A DNA stretch of 25,425 bases from a virus. The position numbers were made by a program, and so were the translations under genes. The stretch lies in the IMG/VR virus record IMGVR_UViG_3300024518_003353, positions 1 to 25,425 of that record, one strand, 5' to 3'. Under the pieces are notes generated by a model. The model had not been told where the DNA came from, did no database searches, and saw only the letters and a list, made by a program, of their open reading frames with translations. Shown one piece after another: positions 1 through 7,100 of the stretch (position 1 is its first letter; each line of letters begins with the position of its first letter).

Positions 1-17
1 AAAGTGGACGGTCATGA
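1..17 (+). CDS. 3' end of an upstream gene (partial)
   Basis: The first bases stay open in the frame that ends with TGA at 15-17, giving a C-terminus of Ser-Gly-Arg-Ser. The stop overlaps the ATG of the next gene as ATGA, the same arrangement seen at the next junctions of this operon. Only four codons are visible, so identity cannot be judged; the call rests on the repeated overlap pattern. Confidence 0.35.
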
Positions 18-307
18 ACAACCCAAGAAGGAAACTGGTGATAGCCAGAATGCGTGAAGAGGGCGTGACCACGGCGGAGGAGTTCTGGGATCTGGTCGAG
101 AAGGCGATGCTCCCCTTCGATCTCTCCGTGACCGAGGGCTGGTCACCCGGTGGTAAGAGTCTCGAAACCTTTGTCCGAGTCCCCTTGCGTGGTTCACCTG
201 ACCACTTCACCAAGGCCAAAGAGGGACACTACAAACCGAAGTCCGGTGAGGAAACTACTCCGAAGGGTCCGTCCGCCCTCGACCGTGCGCTTGAGGGGGT
301 GGAGTGA
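14..307 (+). CDS. Small hypothetical phage protein, 97 aa
   Basis: I do not recognise this protein. It begins at ATG 14, preceded by a purine-rich GTGGACGG that may serve as ribosome-binding site. The N-terminal half is charged and probably helical (residues about 5-35, with the stretch TTAEEFWDLVEKA). The C-terminal half is polar and rich in Gly, Pro and Lys, so probably flexible, ending in a short helix-like segment. No membrane segment, cysteine pair or catalytic motif is visible. Its TGA overlaps the GTG of the next gene as GTGA, so the two are probably translated as a coupled pair. It belongs to a plus-strand operon facing the virion genes, so it may be an early or middle gene; that is inference. 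Confidence 0.7.
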   Translation: MNNPRRKLVIARMREEGVTTAEEFWDLVEKAMLPFDLSVTEGWSPGGKSLETFVRVPLRGSPDHFTKAKEGHYKPKSGEETTPKGPSALDRALEGVE

Positions 308-519
308 TAATATCAATGCCATCAATCGAAGTCGATAATGCGTACAGGCGCAGACTCGCTATATATCTGGATCGTAATTCCCCTCCAGGAACCTTGGCAA
401 CCAGAAAAGAACTGCGGGCTCACCATGAACAGGTTGGCGAGTCTGAAGATGACGACATCTGGTTCCAAACCAATGACCAATACGAAGCAGAACAAAAAGG
501 AAGGGGGACGGGCCAATGA
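304..519 (+). CDS. Small hypothetical phage protein, 71 aa
   Basis: The frame opens at GTG 304, which overlaps the stop of the preceding gene by four bases. An in-frame ATG at 316 (residue 5) is an alternative start. The product is small, charged and has no recognisable motif; residues about 48-60 are acidic (ESEDDDIWFQ). It ends in RGTGQ, the same pentapeptide that ends the next gene, because both 3' ends contain the same 17-base cassette. Its TGA overlaps the ATG of the next gene. Function is unknown; coupling and conserved spacing support a real gene. Confidence 0.65.
   Translation: MIISMPSIEVDNAYRRRLAIYLDRNSPPGTLATRKELRAHHEQVGESEDDDIWFQTNDQYEAEQKGRGTGQ
503..519 (+). repeat. 17-bp start/stop overlap cassette, copy 1
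   Basis: The string GGGGGACGGGCCAATGA carries a strong G-rich ribosome-binding site, the stop TGA of the gene on the left and the start ATG of the gene on the right. An identical 17-mer occurs at 817-833 in the same role. Confidence 0.85.
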
Positions 520-833
520 GTAGGTTCTACATAGCGATGGCGCAGTCGATCACCGAAGGGCCAGAGCCAGAGGTTTTCAGGACAAAGCGTGAGGCGGTGA
601 AGTATCTCTCCCAGCCATGTTTCCGCAACAAGGAGGACTGGATCGACAACGAGACAGGCGAAACGATTGAGGAGAATGAGTGGGAGCGTGTGATTTACAC
701 CATCGAGATTGGAACGACGAAGGAGGATCAGATGCACGCAGCGAAGATACTAATGGCGAAAGGTATGGAACACGAGAACTCCCTCTGTGGTGATCCAGGT
801 GGCCCGATTGAGTACAGGGGGACGGGCCAATGA
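516..833 (+). CDS. Small acidic hypothetical phage protein, 105 aa
   Basis: Start ATG 516 lies eight bases after the GGGGGA of the first 17-base cassette, which fixes the start. The sequence begins MSRFYIAMAQ and has an alternating beta/helix look: a strand (residues 3-9), a segment FRTKREAVKYLSQ (about 21-33), an acidic loop around DNETGETIEENEWE, then a strand VIYTIEIG (about 59-66). A short strand followed by a KREAVKYL-type helix is common in small phage accessory proteins, but I cannot name a family. It ends in RGTGQ within the second cassette copy and overlaps the next gene by four bases. Confidence 0.7.
   Translation: MSRFYIAMAQSITEGPEPEVFRTKREAVKYLSQPCFRNKEDWIDNETGETIEENEWERVIYTIEIGTTKEDQMHAAKILMAKGMEHENSLCGDPGGPIEYRGTGQ
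817..833 (+). repeat. 17-bp start/stop overlap cassette, copy 2
   Basis: This is identical over 17 bases to 503-519. It again supplies the ribosome-binding site and the ATGA overlap between two consecutive genes, and it makes the two upstream proteins share the C-terminus RGTGQ. Confidence 0.85.
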
Positions 834-1360
834 CTCCCTCGCCAAGAGACTTCTTATCCGGCGCTAGGAGCGTTGGGGTGGTCGTCGATCCTGACAGCGG
901 GCGAGAAGTTGAAGCCTACGCTTATCCGGGGGCGGTCCTGCTGGTGACTAATCGAGCGCAGCCCTGGCCCATGATCTGGTGGGAGGGGGGCGACCCCAAG
1001 AGACTCACCGGATACCACAAAGATCTGACCATGCGAGAAACTTACAGCACGGTGGTCCCGCTAGACGAAGTGCTGTCCGGCCTTTCTGGGCTTGTCGCCC
1101 CATGCACGATGGAAGAGGTGATGGGCAAACCCTCTGCCCGTGCAGCGGTGCGTCTTTATAACAAAGCGAGAGAGTTGGCACAGACGCTGACGCTCACCAA
1201 GGAGATAACAGCGCCTTGGGCGGATCTTATTGATGAAGAACTCGCAAAGCGGGGACGGTGGTCGTGGGATCTCCTCCTATGGGTGTCACGAACGGACAAG
1301 AGCAGACTCAAGGAGAGGAACCACCTCCCCGCTCTGGATATGTTTAGAAGTGACTCGTAA
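830..1360 (+). CDS. Hypothetical phage protein, 176 aa
   Basis: Start ATG 830 is fixed by the second 17-base cassette. I do not recognise the family. The N-terminal 60 residues look beta-rich (VGVVVDPDSGREVEAYAYPGAVLLVTN) with an aromatic stretch WPMIWWEGGDP. The middle contains a helical segment ending in KARELAQTLTL (about residues 100-125). The C-terminal part is basic and tryptophan-rich (RGRWSWDLLLW). No cofactor or catalytic signature is evident. It is the last gene of the plus-strand operon, and its final 25 codons overlap antisense with the 3' end of the convergent nuclease gene. No intrinsic terminator is obvious at its end. Confidence 0.7.
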   Translation: MTPSPRDFLSGARSVGVVVDPDSGREVEAYAYPGAVLLVTNRAQPWPMIWWEGGDPKRLTGYHKDLTMRETYSTVVPLDEVLSGLSGLVAPCTMEEVMGKPSARAAVRLYNKARELAQTLTLTKEITAPWADLIDEELAKRGRWSWDLLLWVSRTDKSRLKERNHLPALDMFRSDS

Positions 1361-1687
1361 GACTCGCCAGCCGTCCACCGTTGCAGCGTTATACTTATCG
1401 CAGTCTTTATGAAATCCGACCGGGGAGGTGTGTCGTCCAGTCCTTGGGCCAAACACGCCTCCCTCTACCTCAAGCGCAACCATCTGATCGGGCCAGCAGA
1501 AGTCGAACCTCCACTTGCGGGTGGCGTGGAATCGGTGCTCCACTTCAGGGCGAGGAAGCCCAGAGGCTGCAATCTGAAGAGTCACCTTCCGCTCCAGCGT
1601 GCTCTGCTTCGGCGAGCAGCCCTCCAGGCTAATCACCTGGACGCCTCGTCTTGGCCTGCGCCGCTTACTTGGCAAGGGCGTGGTCAT
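1286..1687 (-). CDS. PD-(D/E)XK endonuclease (DUF559/Vsr-like), 133 aa
   Basis: This is a predicted single-domain nuclease. In the protein starting at ATG 1687 the core is Asp62 in WRFDF followed by Glu73 and Glu75 in ALEVEGG, then GRHT (84-87), KYNAA (98-102) and GWRVLRVT (106-113). This D...ExE plus terminal strand pattern matches small PD-(D/E)XK nucleases related to DUF559 and Vsr. The exact substrate cannot be read from sequence; Holliday junction, mismatch or host DNA cleavage are all possible. A TTG start at 1738 would add 17 residues, but ATG 1687 sits inside the end of the holin-like gene and suits coupled translation. No strong ribosome-binding site is visible. The last 75 bases overlap the convergent plus-strand gene. 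Confidence 0.8.
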   Translation of the reverse strand: MTTPLPSKRRRPRRGVQVISLEGCSPKQSTLERKVTLQIAASGLPRPEVEHRFHATRKWRFDFCWPDQMVALEVEGGVFGPRTGRHTSPVGFHKDCDKYNAATVDGWRVLRVTSKHIQSGEVVPLLESALVRS

Positions 1688-1847
1688 GCACTGCACGAGC
1701 AAGCACGAAGGCGACCAGGGCCGTCTGGATACCTTCAATAGCGTCTTGGCCGAGGCCGATATTTGGTCCCCACACCACTGTCAGGATCAGGAGCAGGGTC
1801 GCTTGGGCTTTGCGACTCACGAGAACATCAGTCAGTAACTTGGGCAT
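1665..1847 (-). CDS. Holin-like small membrane protein, 60 aa
   Basis: Start ATG 1847 follows a strong ribosome-binding site (AGGGGGGATTCCA before ATG). The 60-residue product has two hydrophobic segments, about residues 16-33 (ATLLLILTVVWGPNIGLG) and 38-55 (IEGIQTALVAFVLARAVHD). They are separated by a short turn, and Lys/Arg residues flank the first. Size, two membrane helices and position among small genes right after the ejection proteins fit a class II holin or holin-like protein of the T7 gp17.5 kind; homology is not demonstrated. It overlaps the preceding gene by 20 bases and the nuclease gene by 23 bases. Confidence 0.65.
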   Translation of the reverse strand: MPKLLTDVLVSRKAQATLLLILTVVWGPNIGLGQDAIEGIQTALVAFVLARAVHDHALAK

Positions 1848-2178
1848 TGGAATCCCCCCTTCGTTTCATGTAAGAGAACACTGCCAATGCGGACAGCACA
1901 GCAGTTAGCACCTCGGCTGCTGGGAACGGCAGAAGAGCCACCCCAGTCCGCACTCCCTCAACGATCTGCTCAGTAGTGGTGTCGGCCCCGGCGCTCCCCA
2001 GTTCCCCGCCACCTGCAACGATCCCCACATCCCCGAGGAATCCGCTGAGGCCAGAGCAACCGGGAACCGCCACCACTAATAGGCAGGCTAATCCCGTCAA
2101 AAAAAAGATTGAAGATTTTCTGTCAGGAATGATTCCCCGCGGCGTATGCGTCATGATATTTTCCTGCCTCTTATCCAT
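1828..2178 (-). CDS. Lipobox protein with C-terminal membrane anchor (unimolecular spanin-like), 116 aa
   Basis: The N-terminus is a signal sequence with a basic n-region (DRKSS) and a hydrophobic core (IFFLTGLACLLVVAV), followed by a possible lipobox VPGC with Cys41. The middle is rich in Gly, Ala and Thr. Residues about 84-104 form a membrane segment (AEVLTAVLSALAVFSYM) followed by KRR. A lipid-anchored N-terminus plus a C-terminal membrane helix is the architecture of unimolecular spanins such as T1 gp11, which join outer and inner membranes during lysis; that role is inferred. Pro before Gly-Cys is not typical of lipoboxes. An alternative start, ATG 2154 (residue 9), has its own AGGA site. 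A run of eight T residues lies in the signal-sequence codons. Confidence 0.65.
   Translation of the reverse strand: MDKRQENIMTHTPRGIIPDRKSSIFFLTGLACLLVVAVPGCSGLSGFLGDVGIVAGGGELGSAGADTTTEQIVEGVRTGVALLPFPAAEVLTAVLSALAVFSYMKRRGDSNAQVTD
2099..2106 (-). repeat. Homopolymer T8 (A8 on the plus strand) in signal-sequence codons
   Basis: Eight identical bases encode part of Ile-Phe-Phe-Leu in the spanin-like protein. Runs of this length can cause transcriptional slippage or replication length variation, but nothing here shows that they do. Confidence 0.8.
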
Positions 2179-2189
2179 TCCGCCTCTTA

Positions 2190-2477
2190 TTATTTTTTCC
2201 TGGCACGCTTCTTGGCCATTAACTTGGCAACCAGTCCAGGAGCCATGCCTTTCCCAGCACCAAGGCCCATGCCCCCCATTTTCCCAGCACCCCGACGACT
2301 ACTAGCAGCGGCTGCTGGCTTCCGAGTAGCACTTCCTGCTGGCTTCGGCTTCGGCTTCGGCTTCGGCTTCGGCTTCAGCGCCCTGCCCGCCGCCGTCCCA
2401 GCCGTGGCGCCGGGCTTCCTCTTGCCGAGTTTCGCCTTAAACAGACCTCCGCCGCTTGGTTTTCTTTTCTGCGCCAT
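2190..2477 (-). CDS. Very basic Lys-Pro repeat protein, 95 aa
   Basis: I do not recognise a family. The start at ATG 2477 follows AAAGGA in the 24-base spacer after the previous gene. The protein is dominated by Lys, Arg, Gly, Ala and Pro. It has an alternating Lys-Pro tract at about residues 35-47, encoded by six tandem copies of one hexamer, then an Ala/Gly/Met-rich part and a strongly basic end (MAKKRARKK). There are no acidic residues to speak of and no membrane helix. Such a polycation could bind DNA or membranes; its late-gene position would suit a minor virion or lysis-associated protein. Both roles are inference. Its stop TAA is immediately followed by another TAA within ATAAGAG. Confidence 0.7.
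   Translation of the reverse strand: MAQKRKPSGGGLFKAKLGKRKPGATAGTAAGRALKPKPKPKPKPKPAGSATRKPAAAASSRRGAGKMGGMGLGAGKGMAPGLVAKLMAKKRARKK
2341..2376 (-). repeat. Hexanucleotide tandem repeat, GGCTTC x6 (plus strand)
   Basis: Six perfect tandem copies of GGCTTC on the plus strand read as Lys-Pro dipeptides on the coding (minus) strand. The unit is a multiple of three, so gain or loss of copies would keep the frame and only change the length of the Lys-Pro tract. Confidence 0.95.
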
Positions 2478-2501
2478 TACGCAATCCTTTCACTCCCCCT
2501 C

Positions 2502-2810
2502 TTATCCTGTGCGCTTCGAGGCACGGCACTCCACCATGGCCTCTTTGAGTTCCTGTCTGCTCTCCACTATATGGTGTGTGAGCGATTCTAACACCTGCGA
2601 GTTATTACGAATAGTGTGCGTACTGGCCCTAATAGCCTCTTCAACTGCTTTCCAGCGTTCGAGTTGTAGTGCCTGTTGGACGGCAGACGCACCATGGCTC
2701 GACGAAGAGTGGCCATTGCCGTTCCGGTGCTTCAGGAATCCGAGGATCTCCCTTACCAGAAGCACGGCAACCAACCCACCAACACCTACCTGATAAGCGA
2801 TATCGTCCAT
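2502..2810 (-). CDS. Small membrane-anchored coiled-coil protein, 102 aa
   Basis: The start ATG 2810 lies three bases after the stop of the giant gene, in the string TAAGAGATG. Residues about 9-27 (GVGGLVAVLLVREILGFL) form one membrane helix. Next comes a short polar linker rich in Ser, His, Asn and Gly, then a long helical region (about 44-95, AVQQALQLERWKAVEEAIRAST and on) with heptad-like spacing. One N-terminal membrane helix plus a coiled coil is seen in inner-membrane spanins and in small podovirus proteins annotated as holin or hypothetical. It may act in lysis together with the lipobox and two-helix proteins downstream; this is inferred from architecture and order. Its stop TAA is embedded in ATAAGAG. 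Confidence 0.75.
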   Translation of the reverse strand: MDDIAYQVGVGGLVAVLLVREILGFLKHRNGNGHSSSSHGASAVQQALQLERWKAVEEAIRASTHTIRNNSQVLESLTHHIVESRQELKEAMVECRASKRTG

Positions 2811-2817
2811 CTCTTAT
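2811..2817 (-). promoter_or_regulatory. Stop / ATAAGAG / start junction of the giant gene
   Basis: On the minus strand the bases read A-TAA-GAG followed directly by ATG. TAA ends the giant protein and ATG 2810 starts the membrane coiled-coil protein. An upstream GGTGAGGA may act as the actual ribosome-binding site. The same TAA-GAG-ATG arrangement occurs at 19164-19173. Confidence 0.6.
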
Positions 2818-4181
2818 TCCTCACCAATCCCAGCAACGCCCGCCATACGACGGTGTAGAGGCTTGAAGTTAGCAAAGAAGTCGTCCCCGCCCTGGATAAG
2901 AGACGGCCCAACATCCAGAGCGAGCCGTGTCTGGATCAAGTTCTGGAATGCGAACATTCTCCGGGCCGCATCTATCTCGTATCCGCTGACATCGTCGGCA
3001 GTGAACATCTTAGGGAATGATCCAGCGATAGTCAGCATATCCTTCGCCGTTCCAAAGGTGGGGCCCATCAAGGCGTCTATTTTGTTACGAGAAGCGTACC
3101 GTGACAAGGGTCCACTGTCGGCGAACTGGGACAGGCCAAAGCCGAAGGTCTTCTCGAAGATGGCATTCGTCTCACTCAGGATTCCAAGGCCACCGCCTCT
3201 GTCCATGCCCTCGACAATGAACTTGGAGATGTCATTTTCGTAGCGGAATGGGTCACGGCCACCGAGCCACTCCTTGCCTGCATAGACGAACCCTCCAAGA
3301 GACGACAGCCCGGCCAAGAGGATCACCTGGGAGATATCTCCATACTCCAGTCCTCGTTGTAGCCCAGAGACGAGCACGCTGTTAGTGGCTGCGAAACTGA
3401 AGGACTTGAACTGGAAGAGGAGTTTCCCTATAGCGGAAGAGGTTGCGATAAGAGGCAGGTCACCAGCATTCGGGGTGACGATTGTCCGGTTCACCGCCTG
3501 CATGATCGCCATGTAGTATTGCTCCTTCAGGAACGCAACTTCGTCTGCTCTTAGCCCGTCAATCGGCCCGTCCCAGAGATCCACTCGGCTGTGGTAGAAG
3601 TCTCCACCAAACAGGTCCGCTCCAGTCTCTCCGACTACTTCGTGCACTCGGGCGACGAGTGTGGCCATTTCCGTGTCGATCCCGAACTGGCCGAGCATCT
3701 CCAGTTCAAAAGCGCTTGCGGTTCCTGCACGCACCTTCCGGCTTATCTCGATCACCCTGCTCTGGATTGCCGTGGCAGCCACCGCCTTGTTCACTGCATT
3801 CCAATACTGGATTCCTGACCACTTACCGAACTTGCGGGCGCTCCACTCCAAGCCCTTCTCGGCTTTCGTCTGCTCGATCTGCATTGGATTGTCGTCAAGG
3901 AAGTAGAGTTTTCTTACCCGCTCCTCACCTAGCACGGTCTCCGCAGCGTAGATCAGTTTAGCGATGTCGGCTCTCGCAACATCGTCGTTGAGGATCTCGG
4001 CCTTTAGCATTTTGGCCCAGGCCGTGAGGTAGGGGCGGAGACCAGCCACGGAGATCCCCATTGCGAGGTCGGGAATCGAACTCAGGGCCACGCCCCCCAT
4101 GAATCGAACATAGTTGAAGTCCTTCGCCGCCTTAGCGAGTCTCATTCCGTAGCCCACAGCGTCCGTATTGATGCCGTGAGT
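2814..4181 (-). other. Conserved C-terminal ejection-protein region of the giant protein
   Basis: Residues about 3900-4354 contain FNYVRFMGGVALSSIPDL (near 3921), NAVNKAVAATAIQSR, IGKLLFQFKSFSFAATNSVL (near 4150-4170) and a hydrophobic segment LLAGLSSLGGFVYAG (near 4185). I recognise this combination from the C-terminal parts of large podovirus internal virion proteins. It is the best evidence that the gene is a gp16 counterpart and part of the ejected trans-envelope channel. Confidence 0.65.
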
Positions 4182-7100
4182 GTTGAGGATTCGATCCTTC
4201 ATGGCCTGCAAGTCCATTGCGGTCTGGCGGAAGCGCTTCTCCAGCCTCTTAACCTCGGCATCGTCCCCGGCTGTTCTGGCCGCTGCCACCTTCTTCTCAT
4301 ACGCTCGTCTGATAACAGCAAGGTGCGGCTCAAGAGAGAGAGCGTCGCCGCTGGTTTCCGAGCGGACTTGTTCGGTGGCCGCTCTGGCCCTCCCTGCCAT
4401 GGCCTCCATCTCCTCACCCGACGACCCTCTCCGTTTTGGATAAGCATAAGAGTGCGGCTCGTAGCCATCGGCTGGCCGCCCCCTGGAGGAGGCGTCAGTC
4501 GGCACCCCCAGGTCAGCGGAAATAGCACGAAGTTCCTGGGTTGCTGAATCGAACTCGCTTTCTGCTCGGGCGACCCCGTGACGAGCGGCACGAAGGCCAC
4601 CCTGGGCCCCTGCGACCTCCGTTCTGGCGGGGGCACCACCAGGGTCGGCCTCATCCAGAGCCCCCCTAGCGGCCCTGACGGCGCCCTCCTGGCCTCTCGC
4701 TGCCATGAGATCCTGCACGCCTTGAGTCAGTTTGGGGAAGCCCGGTATCTCTGGCAGGTCACCAGTCTGTTCAGCCCGGCCAATAGCCTCACTGATAAGG
4801 CTCTCCAGCATTTGAGTGGGGTCAGTCTCGCCCCCGGCAGCCCGCGTTGCCGCTTCGATCCGGGCTCGCCCCTCTCTTATCTTCCCAAGTGCAGCCTCGA
4901 TCTCCGGTCGGTTACCAGCAATGGTCTCGCTGTCGAACAGGCCGCCGAGGCCAAGCGCTTCGAGGTCTGAGTTTATCTGTCGCCTTTCGTTGTGCTGGAA
5001 GTATTCTGGCTCCCGCCCTCGGACGGAGGGGTCGGAGGCGCCCCTTGAGAAGGTGTTTGTTCCCCGCCCGGCTTCGATGGAGGAGGAGTGGTCTGGGGTT
5101 CGGTAGGACTTGAGAAGTTCTGGGTTAACTTGGAGTCCGTACCGGGCTGCGGCAACTTCGTCGGCGGCATCCATTCTGGGTAAGAGTTTCCTGACAACTG
5201 CCTGAACCCTTGCTTTGACAGCCTTTCCACCAGGGCCCTTCCACGGGGCGTCGAGATATCCTTCTCCATTTGGATTCACACTCCAATCGTTTTCTAATCT
5301 GTTACCAACATAAGTGAAGCCTTCGTACTCGACCATCCCTGCTTCTGGGCGCCCCTTGTTCCACTCGGCCAGCGACCTCTTAACGGTGAGCGTCGCCTCG
5401 TGGAGTCTTGGAAAGAGGTTAGCGTCAATCTCCGTGCGCTGCTGACCGCTCCCTGTCTTCGAGTCAGGGAACCAGTTCAGCCCCCCTCTCTCCGTGGTGA
5501 TATAGATCCCAAGACCCTCCGGGCTCTGCTGCTCAAACCGAAGCCTCTTAGCGAGCGGGCCGAGCGTCTCGAAATGAGCACGGAGATCAGCGAGCGAGTC
5601 CCTGTCCCACACCGCACCTTCGGGCAACATGAGTGTATAGCCATTGTGCAGTTTTGAGTTCGTCAGATCCGGCGGGACGATCCGGCTCCAGGTAATCGAG
5701 TCGAGCCTGTAGAGCGCAGCGGTGGCTGCTGCCCATTGGTTGCCAGCATTGACTGTGTGCACGCCGTCGTTGAGCACTCCTGCGAGCGCTTTGATTATCG
5801 CCTTCGAGATATGCTTTCCGCCCTGCTCCCGGTTGGTCTTGGCGATCCACTCCTCCGCCTCCCTTCTGACCGCTGCCGGAATGACCTGATTCGGTAAGAA
5901 GAGACGGGTGGTGCCAGTCACCCCAGGCGTGACCGACGAGAGCCCCGGCAGCCCAAGTTCGAGGAGAACAGCGTCTGCCCCTGGAGCGTTATGCCCACTC
6001 CGTGCGCTGCTACCCGTAGCCCTTACGAGGGAATAACTATAAGGAACGCCCGTTCCGAGGGCTTTGTGGGCTTCGCTCCCTCGCTCGTCAACTCCTCTGA
6101 GGGTGTCTCGATAAGAGGCGGCGATGACTTCTTTGCTGGAGCCGTCGTCCGCCCCGACCCTTTCCGCTGTCCCCCTGACCTCTTCGTGCTTTTTGATTTT
6201 CCCATTGCTGACCCACTCCCTAACTTTCATGAGCACAGGCGAGCGCAACTGCGCCCCCTTGCCGTAAGTGTCATCGTAAATGAAGACACGATACCCGTCG
6301 CCTTCGCCCTTTGTGATCGAGTGCTTGCCCATCTTATGTCGCTTCAGCAAGTTCTTGATCTGAGTAGCACTGAGCGACTCATCGAACTCGACGATCTGAA
6401 GCGCTTGTTTACCAGACTGACGCACACGGAAGGTGAGGACATTATCGTGGCCACCAGCCAGTCCCATTCTCGCACCAGCCGCCCGTAGCCTGTCGTCGCT
6501 ACCTGTCCGCAACTCGACGACCTGGGTAGCGTGACCACGGTTCCCCTTGGGAGTGACCGCACCGTCCACTCTTATCACTTTCGCCTCTTCGGACACAACA
6601 CGACGCACAGCCTCAGTTGACCGGGCGTGGGCCTCGCCTCCAACTTCCTTGAGAGCGTGGTCGAGAGTTGCGTGGCCAGTGTCGCCTTTGTTTGTTGCAA
6701 TCACATAAGAGTCAGTCTGGAAGTCAGAGGTGGCACGGTTACGCAGCGCAGCGATCTGCACCTGTATATTGTCCGGCAGGGCCTCCAGGCCATTCAAGTG
6801 CGTGGAGGAGGGGCCCGGCGTGAACGGATGGTTCGCCCTCCACGGATACCCCTCTTCAAGAAGGTTGTGGTAAACCATGGGGTCAGACTCGCCCGCCTCG
6901 ATGAAGCGATGCGTTGTCCACAACATCGCTTGTACTTGCCAGGGCTTCCAGTCCGTCACTCCACGATAAGCGTCTTCATTGAGTTCGTCGGTCAGCATCT
7001 CAACCATGTCAGTCATGAACTTGTAGTCTTTGCCACTATCAAGGGAGCGAGTGGAATCCGAATAGTTCAGGTGCTTCTTGGACTTACGCTCCGCATTCCT

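Noticed and set aside
1361-1450. Intrinsic bidirectional terminator between the convergent operons
   Set aside because: No G+C-rich hairpin followed by a T run is visible there on either strand, and the area is coding for the nuclease.
2146-2793. 215-codon plus-strand open frame with Gly-Phe repeats
   Set aside because: It is opposite two minus-strand genes that have proper starts, close spacing and sensible protein character; the Gly-Phe run is the reverse of the Lys-Pro tract.
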